NCBI GenBank assembly: GCA_031268115.1
Contig: JAIRXV010000146.1
Span: forward strand, 1 to 9,817
DNA length: 9,817 nt
From: Bifidobacteriaceae bacterium
Lineage (GTDB): Bacteria > Actinomycetota > Actinomycetes > Actinomycetales > WQXJ01
Direction of reading: 5' to 3'
Shown: positions 1-6,433 of the stretch, one piece after another
Position numbering within the stretch: position 1 is the first letter of the stretch
How the letters are laid out: the number at the start of each line of letters is the position of its first letter
The notes under the pieces: generated by a model
Database searches by the model: none
What the model was told of the DNA's origin: nothing
The model's input: the letters and a program-made list of their open reading frames with translations, nothing else
Made by a program: the position numbers and the translations under genes

Positions 1-381
1 CCATCTGGCGTATGACTGTTCAGCGGTCAAGTTGGCGTCCCCGTCAGTGCGGGCGAAAACGCCTGGATGGCGACGAATCAGTTTGTCCGCCACGTCCCCA
101 GCTACATCGTCCAAATCGAACGGATCGGGTTCTTCGCGGGCGATAGCAGCGTGGAACACCACCTGTAGGAGCACGTCTCCGAGTTCTTCGCGGAGCGCCG
201 CGCGATCTTCGGTTTCGATGGCGTCCGCTACCTCATAGGCCTCTTCGAGGAGGTATTGAACCAGAGAGCGATGGTCCTGGTGGCCGTCCCATGGACAGCC
301 ATTCGGGCCCCTCAGCCGGTCCATCACATCCGCCAAGCGGTAGACCTCACCCACGGTCCCGGTGGGCGGCCGGTGCGTCAT
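1..381 (-). CDS. mazG: Nucleoside triphosphate pyrophosphohydrolase MazG, N-terminal part (C-terminus beyond the window)
   Basis: MazG-family all-alpha NTP pyrophosphohydrolase, which converts (d)NTPs to NMPs plus pyrophosphate and so limits damaged nucleotides or adjusts nucleotide pools in the cytoplasm. The 127 visible codons begin with ATG at 381-379 and stay open to the left edge. Seen in the sequence: the MazG signature GCPWD followed by QDHRSL (residues 28-40), the metal-binding EExxE (E46, E47, E50), and the second half of the motif, EELGD (E66, D69). The later stretch ending in KLIRRHPGVF (100-109) is also typical of the family. The start codon overlaps the stop of the upstream lipoprotein gene as ATGA, so translation is probably coupled to it. 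A mazG gene downstream of mfd is a common actinobacterial arrangement. The family is certain. Whether a second MazG domain follows cannot be seen. Confidence 0.95.
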   Translation of the reverse strand, partial: MTHRPPTGTVGEVYRLADVMDRLRGPNGCPWDGHQDHRSLVQYLLEEAYEVADAIETEDRAALREELGDVLLQVVFHAAIAREEPDPFDLDDVAGDVADKLIRRHPGVFARTDGDANLTAEQSYARW

Positions 382-1010
382 TCGGTCAAGACACCGCCCG
401 ATGTCGGCGCCGATGCCGATACCGACCACGGGAAGCTAGCGGTGCCAATCGATCCCGCTTGCGGGTCCCACTGCCCAAACCGGGGGTTGACCTTTACCTC
501 CACCGTTGGGAGCAGTTCGCCCAAAGCCGCCAACAGCGCATCGTAGTCAAGATCGGACACACCTAGTTCGGAGGCGATCTGGAGTCGCTCGCTGATCACG
601 TCCACGTGAACCACCTGGAGTACGAGCTGAGAGTAAGACTCCACCTGGGGCAACGGCTCAAGCCCTTGGCTCGCGCGGCTTTCGTTGCCCATTTCTCGGT
701 AGCGATTCAGCAAATCCGTGGCCTCTTCGTCTGTTACGGCGGGGCCGCCGATCTGTTCGAGGGCTTGGTCGAACACCTCGGCCAGGATCAGGCCGCTGGC
801 GAAGGACGCGGCCGTGGTGGTCGAAGTGCCCAACACCTGCGAACCGAACTCGTCCAGCGCGACCTCGAAGTCCCGCTCCGACACCGCCAAACCGCCCACA
901 CTCAACGCTTGGCCTGGCGGCGCGGCGCACGCTGCGACGTTGACCAGCGCAAACACTGCCACGGCCGCGATGCATCCCATGCGCGGCCGCACAAAGCGAT
1001 GCCTGTTCAC
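378..1010 (-). CDS. SurA N-terminal-like secreted lipoprotein, no PPIase domain
   Basis: Predicted 210-residue membrane-anchored lipoprotein. The N-terminus is a type II signal peptide: basic residues (R3, R5, R8, R10), a hydrophobic stretch at 12-25, and a lipobox V25-A26-A27-C28, so C28 should be lipidated and the mature protein held outside the membrane. The mature part starts with AAPPGQALSVGG, followed by helices of the kind found in SurA/trigger-factor-like chaperone N-domains, and a conserved-looking motif VNPRFGQWDPQ near residues 176-186. I see no parvulin PPIase domain, and the protein is too short to hold one. Small SurA-N-like proteins between mfd and mazG are known from other actinobacteria (from memory), so a role in folding secreted proteins is inferred only. 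The GTG start (1010-1008) is fixed by a very strong ribosome binding site. The gene lies 64 bp after mfd and overlaps mazG by 4 bp. Confidence 0.82.
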   Translation of the reverse strand: MNRHRFVRPRMGCIAAVAVFALVNVAACAAPPGQALSVGGLAVSERDFEVALDEFGSQVLGTSTTTAASFASGLILAEVFDQALEQIGGPAVTDEEATDLLNRYREMGNESRASQGLEPLPQVESYSQLVLQVVHVDVISERLQIASELGVSDLDYDALLAALGELLPTVEVKVNPRFGQWDPQAGSIGTASFPWSVSASAPTSGGVLTE

Positions 1011-1011
1011 A

Positions 1012-1021
1012 GATCACCTCC
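1012..1021 (-). promoter_or_regulatory. Extended Shine-Dalgarno site of the SurA-like lipoprotein gene
   Basis: On the minus strand the bases GGAGGTGATC lie immediately before CT and the GTG start. This is a 10-base match to the complement of the usual 16S rRNA 3' end, far longer than the sites of neighbouring genes. It fixes the GTG at 1010 as the start and suggests efficient initiation independent of the mfd gene 64 bp upstream. Confidence 0.8.
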
Positions 1022-1074
1022 GGCGAAGAATTCCTGAGCGACGCGGGAGCCCAGTCCCACGGCAAAGACTAGCG

Positions 1075-4000
1075 TCATTTCGGCTCTGCCCCTCCCGGGT
1101 CGGGGTGAACGATGTCCTCGATCAGCCGAGACGCCCAGCTGACAACGTCCGCGTCGCGCAGCGCCGAGCCACCGAGCCTGGCCTCACGCGGCAACGGAAC
1201 CAGCACCGTCCGAGTTGCCGGCTTGATCACAGCGCCGGGGTGGACCCGCTTGAGGCGAAGGCGACGCGACTCGGGCAGCTCCACCGGGTGGAAGCGGATG
1301 AAACGCCCTTGCGCAGTGATATCCGTCAACCCAGCGGTGCGGGCCAGAATACGTAGGCGGGCCACGTGGAACAGGTTCTCCACCTCCGGGGGGGTAGGTC
1401 CGTAGCGATCGATAAGCTCCTCGCGAATACCGACCAACCGTGCGGCATCGACGGCAGCGGCGAGTTTAGTGTAGGCCTCTAGACGCAGCCGGTCCGCGTC
1501 TATATAGCTGTGCGGGATATGGGCGTCGATGGGCAATTCGATGGTGACCTCAGCAGGCTCGGAGTCTGGGCTGCCACGGAATTCGGCGACGGCTTCGGCG
1601 ATCATCCTCAAATACAGATCGAACCCGACACCCTCGATGTGACCGGACTGCTCTCCACCCAAAAGGTTTCCGGCTCCACGAATCTCCAAGTCTTTCATTG
1701 CCACCGCCATCCCAGCGCCCAGTTCGCTTTGGGAGGCGATGGTGGTCAGGCGGTCGTGCGCTGTCTCGGTGAGGGGAGGGTCCGGTGGATACAGGAAGTA
1801 GGCATAGGCGCGTTCGCGGCCGCGGCCAACGCGCCCGCGCAATTGGTGCAATTGGGCCAAACCCATTCGTTCGGCTCGGTCCACTATCAGCGTGTTCGCG
1901 TTTGAGATATCCAGCCCGGTTTCGATGATCGTGGTACACACCAGCACATCCGACTCCTTGTTCCAGAAATCCACAATCACCTTCTCCAATTCGTGTTCGC
2001 GCATCCGCCCGTGGGCTATTGCGACCCGCGCCTCTGGCACCAGCTCCCGCAATGTCGCGGCCACCGATCCAATAGAGGAGACTCGGTTGTGGACGTAGAA
2101 GACTTGGCCGTCGCGGAGCAGTTCGCGGTGTATGGCGGCGGCGATCTGGCGTTTGTCGTACACGCCCACATAGGTGAGCACGGGATGGCGCTCTTCCGGT
2201 GGAGTGGCCAAGGTGGACATTTCGCGTATGCCCGATACTGCCATCTCCAAGGTACGGGGAATTGGCGTGGCGCTCATCGACAGCACATCCACATCGGTGC
2301 GCAGTGCCTTAAGGGTTTCTTTGTGTTCCACGCCGAAACGTTGCTCTTCATCGACGATCACTAAACCGAGGTCCTTGAAGTGAATATCGCCTGTGATTAG
2401 GGCGTGGGTTCCGATCACCACGTCGACAGTCCCGTCCGCCACGCCGGCGCGGGTCGCGGCCGCCTCGGATCGGGTTTGAAAACGCGAGAGCGGTCTTACC
2501 GTGATGGGGAACGGCGCATAGCGCTCCGTGAACGTTTCCATATGCTGCTGGACCAACAGCGTTGTCGGCACCAGGACCGCCGTCTGCTTGGAATCCTGGA
2601 CGGCCTTGAATGCGGCCCGCACGGCGATTTCAGTCTTTCCGTAACCTACATCGCCGCAGATCAGCCGGTCCATCGGAACAGGCGCCTCCATGTCGGCCTT
2701 GACCTCGTCGATGGTTTGCAACTGGTCGGGAGTCTCGATGTACGCGAAGGCGTCCTCAAGCTCTCCTTGCCACGGGGTGTCCGGCGAAAACGCGAACCCA
2801 GGCGAACTCATCCGCGCCGAATAGAGGCGGATCAATTCACCCGCGATCTCCCGTACGGCCCGTTTTGCTTGGCTCTTGGCTTTGGCCCAATCCGACCCAC
2901 CCATCTTGGATAGGTTTGGCGATTCCCCACCCACATACTTGGTCAACTGATCGAGGGCGTCGGTGGGCACAAACAAGCGGTCGCCGGGGTGGCCGCGCCG
3001 GGACGGGGCGTATTCGACCACCACGTATTCGCGGGTGGCCCGAGCATCGCCCGTGCCCACCGTTCGCGACACCAACTCCACGAACCGCCCGATGCCGTGT
3101 GCCTCGTGGACCACGAGATCGCCGGCCTTCAGCGCCAACGGGTCCACGGCGTTGCGCACGCGACGGCGAGGCATGGCCCGCATCTCGCGGGTCGAAGCGC
3201 CCGCGCGGCCAGTCAAATCGGCTTGGGTCACCACAGCCAAGCGCAGGTCCGGTGCGACGAAGCCCTGACCTGGGGCGACAGTCACCAGTACCATCCCGCC
3301 CGGCACGTCGGCGGCCAGGGAGTCGACCAGTCGCGCGGCCACCTGCTCCGCCCCCAGCTGCTCCACGAGCCGTTGGGCGGGACCGTGGCCCTCAGCCAAC
3401 AGCAACACGCGCCAACCCTCCCGAGCCTGGTCCCGCATCACCCGCAACGCCGCCTGGACATCCCCGGCAAACCGCTCCCCCGGACGCATCCCGACCGCCA
3501 CGCGGACGATGCCGTCCCCCGGCTCCCCCGCATCACCCCCTGCCAAGGTGCGAAGCAGGTTGGGGGCGGGGGCGTCATCGTCGGGTGCGGTCGCACTGGG
3601 CAAACCGAACGAGGCGACCGTCCAACAAACCAGGCCGCGAGCCTCGCCCTGGGCGCGGGCCTCATCCAAAGTGAGGTAGGAGGCACGATCCAAATCGACA
3701 GGGGCGGCGCCACCGTGAGCGGAAGTGGACCAGGCGGCGGATAGGAACTCCGCGGTGGTCGCCTCCAGATCGGCGGCGCGGCGCCGCAACCGCTCCGGGT
3801 CCGTAAAGATGACCAGGGCACGAGAATCGAGGAGGTCCGTCACGGGTACCATCGCGTCAACCAGGGCCGGAGTCAAGGACTCCATACCCTCCACAGCGAT
3901 ACCCTCCGCCAGCTTTGCCAATATCTCGCGGGCGGCAGGCAGGCAGGGCGCAAGATCGGCCGCACGCTGGCGAACGGCCTGAGTGAGCAGGATTTCGCGG

Positions 4001-4722
4001 CACGGCGCCGCCCACAGGCCACCCGTCGCGATCTCGCCAGAACGCTGGTCCGCGACCGCAAAGTAGCGAATCTCATCGACCTCGTCGCCCCAAAGGTCGA
4101 TACGCAGCGGGTGGGTTTCTGTGGGCGGGAAAATGTCCAGGATACCGCCTCGCATCGCAAACTCGCCGCGCCGTTCCACCATGTCCGTGCGGATATACGC
4201 GTACTCGATCAACTGCTGCGCCAAGGCGTCGAGGTCGATAGTGCTGCCGGATTGGGCGGTGATCGGATCCAGGTTACCCAGCCCCGCTACAACAGGCTGA
4301 ATGAAAGCCCGCACCGGCACAATCAACAAATCGATTGGCCCGTGCGGGCCGGCATCGTCCGGGTGGGCCAAACGGCGGAACACCGCGATCCGGCGCGAAA
4401 GCGTGTCCGCGCGAGGAGAAAGACGCTCGTGCGGCAGGGTCTCCCAGGACGGAAGAATCGCGATCCTGTCGGCTGGCAGGTAGGCGGTTGCCGCCGCCGC
4501 GAATTCCTCGGCCTCACGCCCGGTGGCTGTGACAACAACCGTTTGACGGGCCTCGGCCACTGCGGTCGCGAGCGCCGGACGCACACCGGCCGGAGCGTCA
4601 ATCGCCAGTTCGGTGTAGCCTTCCGCCGCGTCCCGCACCGCTGCGAAACCCCGGTCCTCGCTCAACAGGGCAATCAACCCCGCCAGGCTCCCGTTACCAC
4701 CTGAAGAAACGGCGGGGCTCAC
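1075..4722 (-). CDS. mfd: Transcription-repair coupling factor Mfd
   Basis: Full-length 1215-residue Mfd, usual size for the family. Mfd is a DNA translocase that removes RNA polymerase stalled at lesions and recruits UvrA for nucleotide excision repair. Domains in order: UvrB-like region (about 25-330) with the conserved LPSWETLPHE (90-99) and RRGEFAMRGGILDIFP (184-199); a variable linker region; the CarD-like RNA-polymerase-interaction domain (about 530-600, GDLVVHEAHGIGRF); the RecG-like helicase core with Walker A GDVGYGKT (690-697), Walker B DEEQ (791-794), SAT (817-819), TTIIETGLDI (930-939) and QLRGRVGR (960-967); and a C-terminal TRCF domain (about 1050-1180). The GTG start overlaps the pth stop as GTGA, with a modest GAAGG upstream inside pth, so mfd is probably translated coupled to pth. 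All key ATPase motifs are intact and I see no frameshift. The + strand of this region carries several long open frames, which I regard as GC-rich shadows. Confidence 0.98.
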   Translation of the reverse strand: MSPAVSSGGNGSLAGLIALLSEDRGFAAVRDAAEGYTELAIDAPAGVRPALATAVAEARQTVVVTATGREAEEFAAAATAYLPADRIAILPSWETLPHERLSPRADTLSRRIAVFRRLAHPDDAGPHGPIDLLIVPVRAFIQPVVAGLGNLDPITAQSGSTIDLDALAQQLIEYAYIRTDMVERRGEFAMRGGILDIFPPTETHPLRIDLWGDEVDEIRYFAVADQRSGEIATGGLWAAPCREILLTQAVRQRAADLAPCLPAAREILAKLAEGIAVEGMESLTPALVDAMVPVTDLLDSRALVIFTDPERLRRRAADLEATTAEFLSAAWSTSAHGGAAPVDLDRASYLTLDEARAQGEARGLVCWTVASFGLPSATAPDDDAPAPNLLRTLAGGDAGEPGDGIVRVAVGMRPGERFAGDVQAALRVMRDQAREGWRVLLLAEGHGPAQRLVEQLGAEQVAARLVDSLAADVPGGMVLVTVAPGQGFVAPDLRLAVVTQADLTGRAGASTREMRAMPRRRVRNAVDPLALKAGDLVVHEAHGIGRFVELVSRTVGTGDARATREYVVVEYAPSRRGHPGDRLFVPTDALDQLTKYVGGESPNLSKMGGSDWAKAKSQAKRAVREIAGELIRLYSARMSSPGFAFSPDTPWQGELEDAFAYIETPDQLQTIDEVKADMEAPVPMDRLICGDVGYGKTEIAVRAAFKAVQDSKQTAVLVPTTLLVQQHMETFTERYAPFPITVRPLSRFQTRSEAAATRAGVADGTVDVVIGTHALITGDIHFKDLGLVIVDEEQRFGVEHKETLKALRTDVDVLSMSATPIPRTLEMAVSGIREMSTLATPPEERHPVLTYVGVYDKRQIAAAIHRELLRDGQVFYVHNRVSSIGSVAATLRELVPEARVAIAHGRMREHELEKVIVDFWNKESDVLVCTTIIETGLDISNANTLIVDRAERMGLAQLHQLRGRVGRGRERAYAYFLYPPDPPLTETAHDRLTTIASQSELGAGMAVAMKDLEIRGAGNLLGGEQSGHIEGVGFDLYLRMIAEAVAEFRGSPDSEPAEVTIELPIDAHIPHSYIDADRLRLEAYTKLAAAVDAARLVGIREELIDRYGPTPPEVENLFHVARLRILARTAGLTDITAQGRFIRFHPVELPESRRLRLKRVHPGAVIKPATRTVLVPLPREARLGGSALRDADVVSWASRLIEDIVHPDPGGAEPK

Positions 4723-5345
4723 GAGTCGCCTTCTTCCCGATCACGGGTATGAACAGTGAGTTGAGTGGCAGTCAGGCCCTGCAGGATCAGCTGCTCAACG
4801 GCATCGGCGGCGCGATCGAGTTCCGTGCTTAAGGCTGCACGTTGAGCGGGGGCGAAATCCCTAAGCACGTAATCCGCGGCGTCCATGCGCCCCGGCGGGC
4901 GGCCGATGCCGCAACGAACCCGCAGGTAGTCCTTTGTGCCGAGCGAACGGCTAATGTCTTTGAGCCCATTGTGCCCGCCCTCGCCACCCCCCATCTTCAG
5001 GCGCACGGTCCCAAACGACAAGTCCAGATCGTCGTGGACCACGACAATCCTGTCTGGCGGCAGTTCGAACCGGGCCGCCACCGCGCGCACGGGACCGCCG
5101 GAAAGGTTCATATACGTGGTCGGCTTAGCCAGGATGGTAAGCGGACCCGGCGCGCCACCCGGACCGGTCCCGAGCCGCACCGAACCGATCAGCACCTGCG
5201 GGCGCGGCGAGAGAGTGAAACGCGCCAAACCGCCTCGCTCGGCCAGGCGGTCCAACACCATCGCGCCAAGGTTGTGCCGGTTCCCGGCGTACTTCTCCCC
5301 CGGATTGCCCAACCCGACAACCAGTCTCAGATCCGTGCCCACCAT
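4719..5345 (-). CDS. pth: Peptidyl-tRNA hydrolase
   Basis: Bacterial Pth, 208 residues. It hydrolyses the ester bond of peptidyl-tRNAs dropped from the ribosome and recycles tRNA in the cytoplasm. The fold and active site are clear: VVGLGNPG with N14, the catalytic histidine in RHNLG (H24), YMNLSG with N80, the VVHDDLDL segment with D105 (equivalent to the catalytic aspartate), and GGHNGLKD (H125, N126). R132-S133 followed by LGT and the later RCGIGRP are also typical. The ATG start at 5345-5343 has only a G-rich upstream stretch, and the protein reaches the conserved RLVVGLGNPG after five residues, as expected. The gene follows rplY after 30 bp and its stop overlaps the mfd start by 4 bp. 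rplY-pth adjacency is common in bacteria and couples ribosome and peptidyl-tRNA functions. Confidence 0.97.
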   Translation of the reverse strand: MVGTDLRLVVGLGNPGEKYAGNRHNLGAMVLDRLAERGGLARFTLSPRPQVLIGSVRLGTGPGGAPGPLTILAKPTTYMNLSGGPVRAVAARFELPPDRIVVVHDDLDLSFGTVRLKMGGGEGGHNGLKDISRSLGTKDYLRVRCGIGRPPGRMDAADYVLRDFAPAQRAALSTELDRAADAVEQLILQGLTATQLTVHTRDREEGDS

Positions 5346-5375
5346 CCGCGCCCCCTCAGCACCCGCGCGGGCGGG

Positions 5376-5975
5376 TTAACTCACAGTCGGGTCTGTGCTC
5401 TCGGGAGCGGCAGCCTCTTCAGTAGGTTCGATGTCGATTTCGCCGCGTGGGATGGAGATCGAGACAACGATGTGATCGTCATCGCCCACCAGGCTGGCAC
5501 CGTCCGGCAACGTGAGTTGGCTGGCGCGGATCACTTCGCCATCGCCAAGCCCATCCACGTTGACCACGATGGCCTCGGGGATATTGGTGGCTTCCGCTTG
5601 GACGCGCAGGTTCTGGGTGTCGAGGATCGCGATGCCGACCAGCGGCTCGCCGTCGATGTGAACAGGAACCTCAACCTCGATCTTCTCGCCGAGTTTGACG
5701 GCCTGCAGGTCCACGTGCTCGATGTAGTCGCGGAACGGATGGCGCTGCACCTCGCGAGTCAGGGCTAACACCGTGTTGCCACCGAGCACGATCTCTAGCA
5801 GCGCATTCGCGTGGCGAAGGGCCAATCCGGTGGCGTGAGCGGGCAACGAAATGTGGACGGGATCGGCACCGCGATCATGGATCACGGCGGGCACAAGCCC
5901 GGCCCGCCGGGTGCGACGAGCCGCACCCTTTCCGAACTCGATGCGGGTTTCTGCATTCAAAGTGGCATCGGCCAC
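5376..5975 (-). CDS. rplY: 50S ribosomal protein L25, general stress protein Ctc family
   Basis: Two-domain L25/TL5/Ctc protein of 199 residues that binds 5S rRNA in the large ribosomal subunit. The N-terminal 5S-binding domain (about 1-95) shows the family pattern: GKGAARRTRRAGLVPAVI (15-32), then PVHISL, and REVQRHPFRDYIEHVDL near its end. The C-terminal TL5 domain carries EVEVPVHIDGEP and the IPEAIVVNVDGL segment. The tail is acidic and Ala/Pro/Thr-rich, as in many actinobacterial Ctc proteins. I place the start at GTG 5975-5973 because AAGGAG lies 6 bases before it and the protein then begins ADATLNAE, matching family N-termini. The reading frame stays open upstream to 6617, but that extension is low-complexity, covers the repeat block, and is not protein-like. 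It heads the leftward rplY-pth-mfd-lipoprotein-mazG cluster. Confidence 0.95.
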   Translation of the reverse strand: MADATLNAETRIEFGKGAARRTRRAGLVPAVIHDRGADPVHISLPAHATGLALRHANALLEIVLGGNTVLALTREVQRHPFRDYIEHVDLQAVKLGEKIEVEVPVHIDGEPLVGIAILDTQNLRVQAEATNIPEAIVVNVDGLGDGEVIRASQLTLPDGASLVGDDDHIVVSISIPRGEIDIEPTEEAAAPESTDPTVS

Positions 5976-6142
5976 GGTGGGCTCCTTGAGGTCGTTCGGA
6001 CGATGACGGCCGGCCAGGTGACGCTGGCCGCCGGATGAAGCGCTTGGGGGGCGATCCGCACATCCACGCGAGGCGGCGAACTTTGGCCGGCCACGTCGAT
6101 CACGGTGGGCAGTAGCCACCCTCGCCAAGGCAACAATCAGCC

Positions 6143-6172
6143 ATCCTACCGCGCGCGGGTGGGCGGTTTCGC
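6143..6172 (-). promoter_or_regulatory. Candidate rplY promoter
   Basis: On the minus strand, TAGGAT (6148-6143) fits the actinobacterial TAnnnT -10 pattern. GCGAAA (6172-6167) lies 18 bases upstream as a weak -35. If used, transcription would begin near 6136 and give a leader of about 160 bases for rplY. This is pattern matching only; a promoter nearer the gene is equally possible. Confidence 0.3.
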
Positions 6173-6235
6173 ACCTCGCACCGCGCCCGCGGCCTTGCTT
6201 GGGGCCGGATTCGGCCCGGTGGGGGGGTCCGGTAC

Positions 6236-6272
6236 GGGGATGGGCGAAGGCGAGGATGGAGGTAGGCGAGGG
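6236..6272. repeat. 37-bp direct repeat, copy 1
   Basis: Perfect 37-base match to copy 2 at 6307-6343. It begins GGGGATGGGCGAAGG and ends GGTAGGCGAGGG. The plus strand is almost entirely purines with scattered C and T. The flanking bases differ (C before copy 1, T before copy 2; G after copy 1, A after copy 2), so the match has sharp ends. Confidence 0.95.
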
Positions 6273-6306
6273 GGCGCGGGATTCGCGCCCCCGTCTCGAA
6301 TGCGCT

Positions 6307-6343
6307 GGGGATGGGCGAAGGCGAGGATGGAGGTAGGCGAGGG
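6307..6343. repeat. 37-bp direct repeat, copy 2
   Basis: Second identical copy, offset exactly 71 bp from copy 1 and separated from it by the perfect 9-bp hairpin B plus 14 unrelated bases. It ends 90 bp before the hydrolase start codon, so it may lie in or just upstream of that gene's promoter or leader. Confidence 0.95.
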
Positions 6344-6433
6344 AGGGGGCCAGGCCCGGAGGGGATGGGTGTCCCGTTCCTTCTTGCGATTGGTTTACCC
6401 TGCGAGGGAGCCACAACAAGGAGGGACCATCCC

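Larger units (their letters stand above)
6202..6370. repeat. Phased hairpin/direct-repeat block (about 71-bp period)
   Basis: Ordered array seen directly. Hairpin A is GGGCCG-GATT-CGGCCC (6202-6217). Then comes 37-bp repeat copy 1 (6236-6272). Hairpin B is GGGGGCGCG-GGATT-CGCGCCCCC (6270-6292, a perfect 9-bp stem that shares its first three G with the end of copy 1). Then comes identical copy 2 (6307-6343). Hairpin C is GGGCC-A-GGCCC (6347-6357), followed by a 9-bp fragment GGGGATGGG (6361-6369) that matches the start of the 37-mer. The hairpin centres fall near 6209.5, 6281 and 6352, about 71 bp apart, and the two 37-mers are exactly 71 bp apart. Hairpins A and B share the loop core GATT. 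No hairpin is followed by a T-tract, so simple terminators are unlikely. The layout resembles REP/BIME-type extragenic palindromic elements. Function is unknown. Confidence 0.8.
5976..6433. other. 458-bp divergent intergenic region (rplY / serine hydrolase)
   Basis: Non-coding spacer between rplY (leftward) and the serine hydrolase gene (rightward), so it must hold promoters for both unless transcription enters from further away. The part nearest rplY (5976-6180) holds a candidate minus-strand promoter and a small inverted repeat GGTGG/CCACC at 6104-6120 that could fold in the rplY leader. The middle (6202-6357) is the hairpin/direct-repeat block described separately. The part nearest the hydrolase (6358-6433) contains TACCCT at 6396-6401, which fits the TAnnnT pattern of a -10 box, but I find no convincing -35 at the right distance. 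The AAGGAGG at 6418-6424 is the hydrolase ribosome binding site. I see no RNA gene here. Confidence 0.6.

Noticed and set aside
2865..3744. Long plus-strand open frames opposite mfd
   Set aside because: Arg/Pro/Gln-rich composition with no recognisable domain. They are GC-rich antisense shadows of a clearly functional mfd.
4842..5768. Plus-strand open frame of 308 codons opposite pth and rplY
   Set aside because: It is antisense to two certain genes, spans their junction and has no protein features.
6220..6273. G-quadruplex in the G-rich repeat region
   Set aside because: Four GGG tracts can be chosen, but only with an 8-base or longer loop. The hairpin/repeat explanation fits better.
6311..6433. 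Earlier ATG for the serine hydrolase at 6311
   Set aside because: It lies inside repeat copy 2, has no proper ribosome binding site, and would bury the signal peptide 41 residues from the N-terminus.
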